A stretch of 64,000 nt of DNA from Streptomyces sp. Tue 6430 (GCA_021568835.1 JAKGSH010000010.1:4650001-4714000), one strand, 5' to 3'; shown: positions 19,671-30,519, counted from the stretch's first letter. Numbers and translations are program-made. Notes: generated from the letters alone by a model not told the origin.

Positions 19671-19811
19671 CCGCGCGTCTAAGGCCCCGCCCGGCCCCGA
19701 AGATGCGGAACTCGCCCGATGCGGCGGACCCCCCTGGGCGACGAAGGTCGAGACGTCGAGAGCGCCGCACCGAGCGGCGCCGGATCCACCGACCTCCAGG
19801 GGACGTCCACC

Positions 19812-20015
19812 GTGTACACGTACGAGCTCCAGCAGGCCCGTTCCGCCGAACTGCTCCGCCGCGCCGCGGACGAGCGGCTGGCCCGCGCGGCCGTCCGCGG
19901 CCGTCGCGCCGCCCGCCGGGAGGCCGCGGAGCGGGCCGCCCGCACCGCGGCCCCCCGGAGCGAACCGCATACCAGCCGCCCCCGCCGCCGGCGGCGGTCC
20001 GCCCGGACCGCGTGA
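19812..20015 (+). CDS. small Arg/Ala-rich protein
   Basis: 67 aa from GTG 19812 (VYTYELQQARSAELLRRAAD), with CAGGGGAC 8 bp upstream as RBS. The middle is a predicted amphipathic helix rich in Arg, Ala and Glu; the C-terminus is strongly basic (RPRRRRRSART). It is probably a nucleic-acid-associated or unfolded small protein. Strings of the form YTYELQQARxAELxRxA are common in Streptomyces small proteins of unknown function (recalled). It has its own terminator. Confidence 0.65.
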   Translation: MYTYELQQARSAELLRRAADERLARAAVRGRRAARREAAERAARTAAPRSEPHTSRPRRRRRSARTA

Positions 20016-20027
20016 GCACCGGGACAC

Positions 20028-20062
20028 GGCGGGGCGGCCGCACGGGGGGCGGCCGCCCCGCC
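20028..20062 (+). terminator. 14-bp hairpin after the small basic protein gene
   Basis: GGCGGGGCGGCCGC (20028-20041) and its exact inverse (20049-20062) with a 7-nt loop, starting 13 bp after the stop codon. No T tract, as usual in Streptomyces. Imperfect direct repeats containing GACAACCGCCGGG (about 20070-20110) follow. Confidence 0.7.
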
Positions 20063-20245
20063 ACGCCCACGACAACCGCCGGGCCGGTGACGACAACCGC
20101 CGGGTCGGCGACGGCATTCACCGGGCCGGCGACGACATGCAGCGGGCCGGCGCCGTCGGCAACGGATGCGCCGCCGGTCACGACCGCGTGGCCGGTCACG
20201 CCCGCGCCCCTGATAACCGCTGGGCCCCCGTCGCACCGCCGTGCG

Positions 20246-23200
20246 ATGCTCGCCCCCGTGGAGAACAGGTCCGTCAGCCCCGTCTTCGTCGGCCGCACCG
20301 GTGAGTTGGACACCCTGAACGACGCGCTCGAGCGCGCCGCCGCGGGGGAGCCGCAGGCCCTGCTGATCGGCGGTGAGGCCGGGGTCGGCAAGACCCGGCT
20401 CGTCGAGGAGTTCGCCGCCGCCGCCGACCGCCGGGGAGCCGTCGTCGCGGTCGGCGGCTGTGTCGAGATCGGCGCCGACGGACTGCCCTTCGCCCCGTTC
20501 TCCACCGCGCTGCGCGCCCTGCGCCGGGCCCTGCCGGACGACCTGGCCGCCGCCGCGGCCGGCCAGGAGGGGGAACTCGCCCGGCTGCTGCCCGAGGTGG
20601 GGGAGACCAGCGGTGGCCGGCACGACGAGGAGAGCATGGCCCGCCTCTTCGAACTCACCGCCCGCCTCCTGGAGCGCGTCGCCACCGACCGCACCGTCGT
20701 GGTGGCCCTGGAGGACCTGCACTGGGCCGACGCCTCCACCCGCCACCTCCTCTCCTACCTGCTGCGCACCCTGCGCACCGGCCGCCTCGTCGTCCTCGCC
20801 ACCTACCGCTCCGACGACATCCACCGCCGCCACCCGCTGCGCCCCCTGCTCGCCGAACTCGACCGGCTGCGCACCGTCCGCCGCCTCGAACTCGCCCGCC
20901 TCACCCGCGAGGAGGTCGGCCGCCAGATCGCCGGCATCCTCGCCGCCGAACCCGATCCCGCCCAGGTCGACGACATCTTCGAACGCTCCGACGGCAACGC
21001 CTTCTTCGTCGAGGAACTGGCCGTCGCCGCCCACGAGGGCTGCTGCACCGGCCTCACCGACACCCTGCGCGACCTGCTCCTCGTCCGCGTCGAGGCGTTG
21101 CCGGACCGTGCCCAGAAGGTCGCCCGGATCGTCGCCGAGGGCGGCTCCACCGTCGAGCACCGGCTGCTCGCCGCCGTCTCCCGGCTCACCGAGGACGACC
21201 TCATCGAGGCCCTGCGCGCCGCCGTCGGCGCCAACCTCCTGCTCGCCGCCCCCGGCGGCGACGGCTACCGCTTCCGCCACTCCCTGGTCCGCGAGGCCGT
21301 CGGCGACGACCTGCTGCCCGGCGAACGCTCCCGCCTCAACCGCCGCTACGCCGAAGCCCTGGAGGCCGACCCGACGCTGGTGCCCGCCGACGAGCGCGTC
21401 ACCCGCCTGGCCAGCTACTGGTACCACGCCCACGACCCGGCCAAGGCCCTCCCCGCCGTCCTCGACGCCTCCGTCACCGCCCGCTCCCGCCACGCCTACA
21501 GCGAGCAACTACGGCTCCTGGAACGCGCGATGGAACTCTGGGACGCCGCCCCCGAGGACGTACGGCACCGGCTGCGCCCCCTCGACTACGCCGAGGCCTA
21601 CCCCGCCTGCGGCTGCGATCCGGACACCACCCCGCTGCGCTACCTCGACCTCATGGCCGAGGCCGCCGTCGCCGGCCGCCTGTGCGGGGAACGCGAACGC
21701 GCCCTGAAGATCACCAAACGGGCGCTGCGCCTCCTGGAGGACGACGACGACCCGCTGCGCACGGCCTGGTTCTGGGTGCAGCGCTCCCGGCTGACGCGCT
21801 CGCTGGGCCGTGGCAGCGGCCGGGAGGAGCTGACCGTCGCACAGGACCTGGTGCGCGGCCTGCCGCCCAGCGAGGTGCACGCAGAGGTGCTCACCCACGT
21901 CGCCAACTGGACCATGCTGCACGCCCCCGGACCCGACGCCTACGCCGCCGCCGAGCACGCCGTGGAGTACGCCCGCATGGTCGGCGTCCGCGAGATCGAA
22001 CTCGACGCCCGCCAGATCCTCGGCGTCCTCATGGTCGACGCCGGCCACGTCGAGTCCGGCCTCACGGAGCTGTACGACGTCAAGGGCCGGGCGCTCGCGG
22101 AGGACATCCCGTCCGTCGCGCTGAACGCCTACGTCAACCTCCCCTCCGAACTCGAGGCGGTCGGCCGCTCCGGCGAGGCCCTGCCGATCCTGGAGGAGGG
22201 CGTCGCCTACGCGCGACGGCACGGACTGTCCGAGACGGAGGCCTGGATCTGGGGAAACCTCGCCGAGTCCCTGCTGTCGCTGGGCCGCTGGGACGAGGCG
22301 GACCACGCCTGCGCCGCCGTCGGCCGCATCGGCCAGGGCGTGGGCATCCGGGGCGGCCACGCCTCCCTGCGGGCCGAACTCGCCCTGCACCGAGGCGACC
22401 ACACCGAGGCCGGACGCCAACTGGCCGCGGCGCAGGAGTTCTTCGGTGCCCACGACCGCGCGCCCCAGCACGACCTCCCCCTCACCCGCCTCGCCATCGC
22501 CCTCGCCGCCGTCGAGGGACGCCTCCCCGAGGCCCGCGCCCACCTCACCCGCGTCCTCGACCGGGGCTTCCCGCCCGGCGCCCAGCGGTACGCCTGGCCC
22601 CTGCTCCTCACCGCGGCCGCCGCCGAGGGCGACGCCCGCGGCCTGCCCGCCGCCGAACCGGGCCGCGCCGAACTCCTCGCACGCGTCCGGGCGGCCGCGA
22701 AGAAGATCGTCGCCGTCGTCCCCGTCTGGCAGGCCCACGAGCTCTGGCTGCGCGCCGAACTGCTGCGCGCCGAGGGCCGCGACGGCCCGCGGGACTGGGC
22801 GGCGGCGGTCACCGCCTTCGAGACGATGGAGCGCCCTCACGACCTCGCCCGCACCCGCTACCGCCTGGCCGAGGCCCTGCTGGCCGAGGGCGGCGACGAC
22901 CAGCGCGACCGCGCCGCCGAGCTGCTCCGCCTCGCCCACGCCGTCGCCCGCCATCTCGGCGCCCGCCCGCTCGGCGACGCCGTCGGCCGGCTCGGCCGGC
23001 GAGCCCGGCTGCCCCTCACGGCCGGTCCCCGCCGGGGCCCGGCCGTCACCGACCCCGTCGAGGCCCTCGGCCTCACCGGCCGGGAGCGCGACGTCCTGCG
23101 CCTGGTCTCGGCCGGCCGCACCAACCGGCAGATAGCCGAGGAACTCTTCATCTCCCCGAAGACGGCGAGCGTGCACGTCTCCAACATCCTGGCCAAGCTC

Positions 23201-23290
23201 GGCGTCTCCGGACGGGGCGAGGCGGCGGCGGTGGCGCACCGGCTGGAACTCTTCCCGGCCGCCGCCCTCCAGGCACCGCCCGCGGGGTGA
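20246..23290 (+). CDS. large LuxR-type (LAL) ATPase transcriptional regulator
   Basis: About 1014 aa from ATG 20246; GTG 20258 (VENRSVSPVFVGRTGELDTL) is the alternative start. N-terminal AAA/STAND domain with Walker A GGEAGVGKTRLVEE and Walker B VVVALEDLHWAD, then a TPR-like helical middle, then a C-terminal LuxR helix-turn-helix (GLTGRERDVLRLVSAGRTN, ISPKTASVHVSNILAKLGV). LAL regulators are ATP-dependent activators, often of secondary metabolism or sugar use. Neighbours do not reveal the target. The next small gene follows after 35 bp. Confidence 0.93.
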   Translation: MLAPVENRSVSPVFVGRTGELDTLNDALERAAAGEPQALLIGGEAGVGKTRLVEEFAAAADRRGAVVAVGGCVEIGADGLPFAPFSTALRALRRALPDDLAAAAAGQEGELARLLPEVGETSGGRHDEESMARLFELTARLLERVATDRTVVVALEDLHWADASTRHLLSYLLRTLRTGRLVVLATYRSDDIHRRHPLRPLLAELDRLRTVRRLELARLTREEVGRQIAGILAAEPDPAQVDDIFERSDGNAFFVEELAVAAHEGCCTGLTDTLRDLLLVRVEALPDRAQKVARIVAEGGSTVEHRLLAAVSRLTEDDLIEALRAAVGANLLLAAPGGDGYRFRHSLVREAVGDDLLPGERSRLNRRYAEALEADPTLVPADERVTRLASYWYHAHDPAKALPAVLDASVTARSRHAYSEQLRLLERAMELWDAAPEDVRHRLRPLDYAEAYPACGCDPDTTPLRYLDLMAEAAVAGRLCGERERALKITKRALRLLEDDDDPLRTAWFWVQRSRLTRSLGRGSGREELTVAQDLVRGLPPSEVHAEVLTHVANWTMLHAPGPDAYAAAEHAVEYARMVGVREIELDARQILGVLMVDAGHVESGLTELYDVKGRALAEDIPSVALNAYVNLPSELEAVGRSGEALPILEEGVAYARRHGLSETEAWIWGNLAESLLSLGRWDEADHACAAVGRIGQGVGIRGGHASLRAELALHRGDHTEAGRQLAAAQEFFGAHDRAPQHDLPLTRLAIALAAVEGRLPEARAHLTRVLDRGFPPGAQRYAWPLLLTAAAAEGDARGLPAAEPGRAELLARVRAAAKKIVAVVPVWQAHELWLRAELLRAEGRDGPRDWAAAVTAFETMERPHDLARTRYRLAEALLAEGGDDQRDRAAELLRLAHAVARHLGARPLGDAVGRLGRRARLPLTAGPRRGPAVTDPVEALGLTGRERDVLRLVSAGRTNRQIAEELFISPKTASVHVSNILAKLGVSGRGEAAAVAHRLELFPAAALQAPPAG

Positions 23291-23325
23291 GGCGTACGCC
23301 GGCGGGAACCGGCAGGGGAGGCGCC

Positions 23326-23532
23326 GTGTTCACCATGTTCGACGAACTGTTCGCACCCGGCCGCAAGTACACCCGCGACGAGCAGAACCGCCTGGAGCCG
23401 ACCAGGGAGGACGTCGGCGACGCAGACCCCGGACACGGGCCGATGGACCTCGCGTCCGGAAAGGTCGTCGTGCGACCGCCCGATCCCGCGGACGGGGCGG
23501 ACGCGGCCCCGCCGGAGCAGCCCCGCGCCTGA
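23326..23532 (+). CDS. small protein, DUF6191-like
   Basis: 68 aa from GTG 23326, with GGGGAGG 6 bp upstream. It begins VFTMFDELFAPGRKYTRDEQ and continues NRLEPTREDVGD, a pattern I recall from a Streptomyces-wide small-protein family (DUF6191). The C-terminus is Pro/Asp-rich and disordered. It is soluble and its role is unknown. It may be co-transcribed with the LAL regulator. It converges on the sugar-dehydrogenase gene, 25 bp away. Confidence 0.7.
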   Translation: MFTMFDELFAPGRKYTRDEQNRLEPTREDVGDADPGHGPMDLASGKVVVRPPDPADGADAAPPEQPRA

Positions 23533-23557
23533 GAACGAGGCCCCGGGGGCGTACGCC

Positions 23558-24710
23558 TCAGCTCACCTTCAGCTCCAGGATCCGGTCGTCGCCCTTCTTC
23601 GGCGTGCCCCGGCCGTCGGTGTTGCTGGTCGTCACCCACAGCTTGTCGCCGCCCACCGCCACCACGGTCCGCAGCCTGCCGTACTTCCCCTCCAGGAACG
23701 CCTGCGGGTCGGCCGACGCCGCCGTGCCCTTCAGCGGGACGCGCCACAGGCGCTGCCCCCGCAGACCCGCCAGCCACATCGAGCCCCCGGCGTAGGCCAC
23801 ACCGCTGGGTGAGGCTTCGTCGGTGTGCCACTGCGCGACCGGGTCGCGGTACTTCGCGTCGCCGGACCTGCCCTCGGCCTCCGGCCAGCCGTAGTTGCCG
23901 CCCGGCACGATCGCGTTCAGCTCGTCCCAGGTGTTCTGGCCGAACTCGGCGGCGAACAGACGCTGCTTCGCGTCCCAGGCGAGGCCCTGCACGTTGCGGT
24001 GGCCGTACGAGTACACCGGGGAGTCGGGGAAGGGGTTGCCCGCGGCCGGCTCGCCCTCCGGGGTCAGCCGCAGGATCTTGCCGCCCAGCGACTCCTTGTC
24101 CTGGGACAGGCCCTGCTGTCCGCTCTCGCCGGTGCCCACGTACAGCATCCGGTCGGGACCGAAGGCGATGCGCCCGCCGTTGTGGATCATGCCCTTGGGG
24201 ATGCCCCGGAAGACCGTGTCCGGCGCGCCCAGCTGCTCGCCGGCGGGCCGGTCGGCGTCGTACAGCATGCGTACGACGCGGTTGTCGGACGCCGAGGTGA
24301 AGTAGGCGTAGACCATGCGGTCCGAGGCGTAGTCCGGGGAGAGGGCGATGCCGAGCAGGCCGCCCTCGCCGGCCGCCGAGACGCCCGGGACCTCGCCCAG
24401 CTCGGTCTTCCCGCCGCTGTCCGTGTCGACCAGGGTGATCGTCCCTCGTCGCGGGAGGCCACGAGCAGACCGCCCTCGGGAGCGGCACGAGGCCCCAGGG
24501 GGTGTCGAGCCCCTCGGCGACGGTACGCACCACCGCGACCGTGCCCTTCGCGGGCGGGGTCTCCTCGGCGGCCGGCGAGGAGACGGCGGCCGAGGGGCTC
24601 GCGGACGGGCTCGGGGCGGCCCCCGGCGGCCCTCCGCCGTCCGATGAGCAGCCCGCCGTCAGCAGGAGCACACTCGCGGCCAGTACGGCCGTCACTGCGC
24701 GACGTTGCAC
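23558..24710 (-). CDS. glucose/sorbosone dehydrogenase-like lipoprotein, two frameshifts
   Basis: Starts at GTG 24710 (VQRRAVTAVLAASVLLLTAG), a lipoprotein signal with lipobox LTAGC (Cys21) and a Ser/Pro/Ala-rich linker. The body is the six-bladed propeller of the PQQ-dependent GSDH family (TPWGLVPLP, GGRIAFGPDRMLYVGTGE, YSYGHRNVQGLAWD). The frame breaks at the CCC-equivalent runs at 24478-24480 and 24443-24445; one base at each restores LPEGGLLVASRDEGTITLVD. The protein is probably an extracellular membrane-anchored sugar oxidase or a non-enzymatic propeller; PQQ ligands were not verified. Confidence 0.82.
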
Positions 24711-24919
24711 GATCTCGGTCCCTTCGACGCGGCGGTCCAGCGGCAGGTTCTCCTTGTCATACACCGCTCACGCCCCACGAGTTCCCGATCTCCGGAACCC
24801 GACGCGACGACGGCCCGACGCGGCACCGGCCCCGACGCGGCACCGGGCCCGCCTTCCGTGCGGCGCCGACTCCCCCGGGACCCCGCCCTCCCCGCGACCG
24901 GTGCCTCCGTCCTCGGGCC

Positions 24920-25943
24920 TCAGTCCTCGGGCCACCGTCCTCGGGCCTCAGTCCCACGACCCCGGGCCGCCGGCAGCGCCGCCACCTCGGCCAGGTCCCG
25001 CCCGGTCAGCCGCAGCCGGGCCGCGCCCGCGTTCTGCGTCACCCACCGCTCCCGCTTGGCCCCGGCACCGGCACCACGTGCCGCCCCTGCGCCAGCACCC
25101 AGGCCAACGCCACCTGCGCGGCCGTCACGTCCTCGCCGTGCCGGGCCGCCACCCGGCGCAGACCGGCGACGATCGGCTGGTTCGCGGCCATCATCTCGGC
25201 GGTGAACCGGGGGTGCCGGGCCCGCATGTCGTCGCGTTCGAAACCCTCGCCGGGGTCAGCGTGCCCGTGAGGAAACCATTCCCCAGGGGCATGGCCGCGA
25301 GGAAACCGATGCCGCGCGCCTCGCACCACGGCAGCAGCGCGTCCAGCGCCTCCGGCGACCACACCGACAGCTCCGCCTCCACCGCGCCCACCGGGAAGAC
25401 CTGCTGCACCCGCAGCAGCTGCCGGATCGTCGCGTCGTACAGCCGGCCGCTCGCACGGCGCCCGCCGCGCACACCCACCGCGCACAGCCCCAACGCCCGC
25501 ACCTTGCCCGCCCGGACCAGATCGGCCATCGCGCCCCAGGTCTCCTCGACCGGGACCTCCGGATCGGCGCGGTGCAGCTGGTAGAGGTCGATGACGTCCG
25601 TCTGGAGCCGCCGCAGGGACGCGTCGCACGCCCGTCTCACGTACCCGGGACGGCCGTTGGCCACGATGTGCTGGTCGCCGACCAGCAGTCCCACCTTCGT
25701 CGACACGAACGTGTCCCCGCGCCGCTCCTTCAACACCCGCCCCAGCAGCAGCTCGTTGGTGAACGGCCCGTACATGTCGGCGGTGTCCAGCAGGGAGACA
25801 CCCAGGTCCAGCGCCCGGTGCAGCGCCCGCAGCGACTCGTCGCCCCGCTGCCGCGACCCGCTGTACCCCCAACTCATCGGCATGCACCCGAGTCCGACGG
25901 CCCCCACCGCGAGCGCTGCCGCGCCGATCGTCCTGCGCTCCAC
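24920..25943 (-). CDS. aldo/keto reductase, two frameshifts
   Basis: Starts at GTG 25943 (VERRTIGAAALAVGAVGLG), with GGAGGGT upstream. The AKR tetrad is visible: Asp and Tyr in LLDTADMYGPFTNE, Lys in STKVGLLVG and His in YQLHRADP. Frames change at the G run 25252-25255 and the C run 25060-25063; one extra base at each gives GTLTPGEGFERDDMRARHPRF and VVPVPGAKRERWVTQNAG through to a TGA at 24920. Cytoplasmic NADPH-dependent oxidoreductase, substrate unknown. It is divergent from the hydroxyacid dehydrogenase. Confidence 0.85.
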
Positions 25944-26019
25944 CTGCTCGTGACCCTCCCTCGCCCGGCCCACCAACCTAACCTCTGCACACGCGCGTGC
26001 CTGACATAGCCTCCTGACC

Positions 26020-26983
26020 ATGACTGCTGACGTGTGGCTGCCCATCCCGCCGGACGAGATCGAAGGGCTCCCCGAGGGGCTCAACCCCCTCTTCTGGGAC
26101 GGGGCCCCGACGGGGAGCAGGAGTTCCCCGGCGACCCCGCCGACTGCGTCTTCTACGTGGTGCCCTACATGAAGCGGCAGCCCGTGAAGGTGCGCCCGCT
26201 GGCGGAGATGCGCCGGGTCCGCGTCGTCCAGACGCTCACCGCCGGCGTCGACGACGTCACCGCGAGCCTGGCCGGCCTCCCGCCCGGCGTGCGGCTGTGC
26301 AACGCGCGCGGGGTGCACGAGGCGAGCACCGCCGAGCTGGCGCTCACCCTCACGCTGGCCTCCCTGCGCGGCGTCCCGACGTTCGTGCGCGCCCAGCAAC
26401 AGGGCCACTGGCAGAGCGAGTTCCACCCGCGCTCGCCGACCGGAACGTCCTCGTCGTCGGGTACGGCGCGATCGGCTCGGCGATCGAGGACCGGCTCGTG
26501 CCGTTCGAGGTCGCGCGGGTGGCGCGCGTCGCGCGCTCCGCGCGCGCTACGGAGCGCGGCCCCGTGCACCCGTTCACCGAACTGCCCGCACTGCTGCCCG
26601 AGGCGGACGTCGTCATCCTCTCCACGCCCCTGAACGAGACCACGCGCGGCCTGGTGGACGCCGGCTTCCTCGCCCGGATGAAGGACGGCGCGCTGCTCGT
26701 CAACGTCGCCCGCGGCGCGGTCGTCGACACCGAGGCCCTGCTCACCGAGCTGGAGAGCGGCCGGCTCACCGCCGCCCTGGACGTCACCGACCCCGAACCC
26801 CTGCCCCCGGGCCACCCGTTGTGGCAGGCGCCCGGGGTCCTGATCAGCCCGCACGTCGGCGGGCCCACCTCCGCCTTCCTGCCGCGCGCCAAGCGGCTGC
26901 TGGCCGACCAGTTGGGCCGGTTCGTGAACCGGGAGCCGCTGCGCAACGTGATCCTGACGACGGGCGCCGCCGACGGGGCATGA
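26020..26983 (+). CDS. D-2-hydroxyacid dehydrogenase, two frameshifts
   Basis: Starts at ATG 26020 (MTADVWLPIPPDEIEGLPEG). The frame changes in the run at 26101-26108 and again at CCC 26426-26428; both look like missing bases, and the frame moves by -1 each time. The corrected protein has VLVVGYGAIGSAIEDRLVPF (GxGxxG), VILSTPLNETTRGLVD, the VNVARGAVVDTEAL motif with catalytic Arg/Glu region, and a C-terminal SPHVGGPTSAFL with the catalytic His. It is a phosphoglycerate-dehydrogenase-like NAD enzyme of unknown substrate, about 320 aa. Confidence 0.85.
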
Positions 26984-27064
26984 GCACCACGGCACGCGCG
27001 CGACGCGTTCCGGGCACCCTCCGCAGTCCTCCGGACGCGTTCCGTACGGGCACAGTCGCTGATC

Positions 27065-27100
27065 GTCACTGAGCGTAGAGAAGCTATGTCCCTGAGTGAC
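27065..27100. promoter_or_regulatory. two BldD-like boxes upstream of the cdgC-like gene
   Basis: Compared with the recalled BldD consensus nTnACnC(A/T)GnGTnAn, GTCACTGAGCGTAGA at 27065-27079 matches 7 of 9 fixed positions and ATGTCCCTGAGTGAC at 27086-27100 matches 8 of 9. The centres are 21 bp apart, two helical turns. The outer halves also form a 10-bp inverted repeat (GATCGTCACT at 27061-27070, AGTGACGATC at 27095-27104). They lie about 100-137 bp before the probable start codon. Confidence 0.55.
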
Positions 27101-27201
27101 GATCCTGGTGTATCGTCCCGACAGGGGCTGCGCCGCGCACCGTTCGGCGCCGGGGTTGGACATCTCAGACTGTGAGGGGGGCGACGGGCGATGCACGGCC
27201 T

Positions 27202-30200
27202 ATGGACGAACGACCCGACGCGGCGGAGTCGCCGCCGACGACGCTGTTGCACGGCCGGGCGGGCGAGCGACGGCCCCACCGCCCACCGGATCCGGCACGG
27301 CGGCCGTCACCGGCGGGGGCACAGCGGCCGCCGCGACCACGCGCACCCGGCGCACCGGGGCGTGCGGGACGCGGGAGCGGCAAGCACCGGGAGGCCCCGG
27401 TGAGTTCGCCGCCGACCTCCACGACCCTCCTCGACGGAGCACCGCGGACGCAGGCCCCGAAGGGGGCGCCGCCCGCCAGGCCGCCGTCCCCGGCGGCCCC
27501 GGATCGAACACGGTCCACCAACTCCTGCTGGCCCTGGTCTGCGCGGGGTACGCCGTCGGTTCCGCGCTCGGCTGGGGGTCCGGCCGGGTCGCGCTCGTCA
27601 TGGGTGACTTCGGACTGGCCGCGGCGGCCGGTGCCGCCTCCGTGTCCTGCTTCCTCTACGGGCGCACCCGCCGCGTCCGCCTGCGTCCGGCCTGGCTGCT
27701 GTTCTCGTTCTCCTCGGCGATGGCGGCCCTGGGCAACCTGGTCTGGGGGTGGTACGAGGTCGTCCTGGAGCGTCCCGTGCCCAGCCCCAGCTACGCCGAC
27801 GTGTTCTTCCTGTGCTTCGCGCCGCCCGCGATCGTGGGCCTGCTGGTGCTCGCCGCCCGGCCCGTGACCAAGGCCGGCTGGGTCTGTCTCGCGCTCGACG
27901 CCTGGCTGATCGCCGGCTCGCTGCTCACCCTCTCCTGGAGCCTCGCGCTCGCCCAGGCCGCGGAACTCGACGGACCCGACGTGGCGCACGCCGCCCTCAC
28001 CCTGGCGTATCCGCTGCTCGACATCGCCCTGGTCAGCATGGTGCTGGTGCTGCACTTCCGGCGCTCGCCCGTGAACCGCACGCCGGTCAACACAGCCGTC
28101 AGCGCCCTCGCGCTGACCGTGATGTGCGACGCCCTGTTCACCTCGCCGCTGATGCACAACAACTACCGCTCGGGCCAGCTCCTCGACGCCGGCTGGTTCG
28201 CCGGCTCCCTGCTCCTCGCCTACGCCCCCTGGGCCGCCGGCCGGCACCACCGCGCGAGTGCCGCGGCGCACACGCGTGTGGTGCACGAGCACCTCCCCGG
28301 ACAGCGCACCGGCGACCGTCCGCCCCGGCCGCCCGCGCGGGGAGCCGACCCGAGCCGCTTCCCGGGCACCCGCCCCATCACCGGCTCCCTCGCCGCCCTC
28401 ACGCCCTATCTCGCCGCCGCCGTCTGCACCCTGGGGATCCTCTACAACGTCCTCAACGGCCGCAGCGTCGACCGGATCGTCCTCCTCACCGGCGGCGCCG
28501 TGGTGCTGGCCCTCGTGGTGCGCCAGGGCATCATGCTGCTCGACAACATCACCCTCACCCAGGAACTGGCCCAGAAGGAGAACCACTTCCGCTCCCTGGT
28601 GCAGGGCTCCAGCGACGTCATCATGATCGCCGCCCCCAGCGGCGTGCTGCGCTACGTCTCCCCGGCCGCCGCCGGTGTCTACGGACGGTCCGCCGAGGAC
28701 CTGGTGGGCACCGAACTGGCCGACCTCATCCACCCGGAGGACCTGGGGTGCGTGGTGCACGAGGTGCGCCGCTTCCTGGCCGCCAGCCCCCAGGAGGAAC
28801 CCACCACCCGCATCGAGTGCCGCTTCCGCTCCGGCGACGGGGGCACCTCCCGTTCGGGCGCGGCCGGGAGCGGGGAGGCTGGCTGAACGTCGAGTCCACC
28901 GTCAACCGGCACCACGGCGGCCTGATCTTCAACAGCCGGGACGTCACCGAGCGGGTGCGCCTCCAGGCCCAGCTCCAGCACAACGCCGAGCACGATCCGC
29001 TCACCGACCTGCCCAACCGCGCCCTGTTCACCCGGCGCGTGCAGCAGGCGCTCTCCGGCCGCCGCAGCTCCGACCGGGGCATCGCCCTGCGCAACACCGC
29101 GGTCCTCTTCATCGACCTCGACGGCTTCAAGGCCGTCAACGACACCATCGGTCACCAGGCCGGCGACGAACTCCTCGTCCAGGCCGCCCGCAGGCTCCAG
29201 GACGCCGTCCGGCAGGGGGACACCGCCTCCCGGCTCGGCGGTGACGAGTTCGCCGCCCTGATCGTCGGCGACGGCACCCGCGACCGCGCCGCCCGCGAGG
29301 GCCACATACTGGAACTCGCCGACCGGCTGCGGATCACGCTCTCCCAGCCCTATCCGATCGACGGCAACGAGGTGCGGGTCGCCGCCTCCATCGGGGTGGC
29401 CTTCGCCGAGGCGGGGGCGGGCGCCGGCGAACTGCTGCGCAACGCCGACCTCGCGATGTACCGGGCCAAGGCGACCGGCAAGGGCCGGGTCGAGCTGTAC
29501 AGGCCGCAGATGCAGCAGGACGTCGTACGGAAGGCGGCACTGGCGACGCGGCTGCGGGCCGCGTTGCACGACGGCGAGTTCGCGCTGCTGCACCAGCCCG
29601 TGGTGCGGCTGGAGGACGGCCGGATCTCGTCGGTCGCCGCGCAGCCCCGGTGGCGGTCCTCCCAGGGCGTGCTGTTCACCCCCGCCGAGTTCCTCCGCGT
29701 GGCGGACGAGGGCGACCGGACCGCCGAGCTGGCCCGCTGGGTGCTCGAGCGGGCCGTCGAGCAGGCCGCCGACCGCACCGCGAGCGGACTGAACGTACCG
29801 GTGGTGGTCCAGCTGGGCGCCCGCCGCCTGCTGGACCGCTCACTGCCGCCGGGGTCCGTCGAGGCGCTGCTCACCCGGCACGGGCTGCCGTCCGGCTCGC
29901 TGGTGATAGAGCTCACCGACATCGACGCCGGGGTGGCACTGGAGGAACTGGAACGCCGGCTCGCCGCGCTCAGGCGCCTCGGTGTCCGCATCGCGCTGGA
30001 CGGCTTCGGCGGCGGCGTGGCCATAACGGCCCTGCGCCGGCTCCCGTGGACGTACTGAAGCTCGACCGCACCCTGGTCGAGGGGGTCGTGGAGTCCACGC
30101 GGCTGCACAAGATCACCAGTGGGCTGCTGCGGATCGCCGGCGACCTCGGGCTCCAGTCCGTGGCCGAGGGCGTGGACCTGCCCGAGCAGGTCGTCGCCCT

Positions 30201-30444
30201 GCGCGCGATGGGCTGCACGCACGGGCAGGGCATGGCGTTCGCCGGGCCGCTCGACGAGTACCGGCTGCGCAGGGCGCTCGGCCGGGGCAGCTGCCCGCTG
30301 CCGCACGAGCCCGCCGAGCCCGCGTTCGCCGGAGGCGGCGCGGGGGTGTACACCCGGGGCGTCCCGGCAGTCCTGGGCGGCGGAAGCCTCGGTGGCGGCA
30401 CGGCCCTGCGTTCACATGATGAGACCCCCGTCCCACCCACTTGA
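27202..30444 (+). CDS. cdgC: membrane GGDEF protein with degenerate EAL domain, CdgC-like, three frameshifts
   Basis: The likely start is ATG 27202 (MDERPDAAESPPTTLLHG); GTG 27172 and ATG 27191 are alternatives. One dropped base near 27240-27300, one at GG 28877-28878 and one at CCC 30043-30045 give a single protein. Domains: disordered N-terminus; about eight membrane helices (27520-28560); PAS (ENHFRSLVQGSSDVIMIA); GGDEF with intact RLGGDEFA; EAL-like domain with lost catalytic motifs (VAAQPRW for EALxRW, DGFGGGVAI for DDFGTGYSS). So it is predicted to be a diguanylate cyclase only. It sits directly upstream of ilvB, as recalled for cdgC in S. coelicolor. Confidence 0.82.
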
Positions 30445-30477
30445 CAGTCGGTGCGTGCCGGAGGGAGGGTCAATGCC

Positions 30478-30519
30478 ATGCGCACCCGAATTCTCGTACT
30501 TGGACAGCGCGTCGGCTGA
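30478..30519 (+). CDS. ilvB leader peptide
   Basis: ATG CGC ACC CGA ATT CTC GTA CTT ... TGA encodes MRTRILVLGQRVG, with GAGGGAGG 10 bp upstream. It carries an Ile-Leu-Val-Leu run, written with codons rare in this genome (ATT, GTA, CTT), plus one more Val. This is the classical layout of a branched-chain amino acid attenuation leader: ribosome stalling here decides whether the downstream terminator forms. Leaders of this type upstream of actinobacterial ilvB have been described. Confidence 0.9.
   Translation: MRTRILVLGQRVG

Noticed and set aside
30441..30446. TTGACA upstream of the ilvB leader taken as a -35 element
   Set aside because: No acceptable -10 hexamer at 16-19 bp; the sequence there is the leader RBS. 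The promoter must be elsewhere, probably further upstream.
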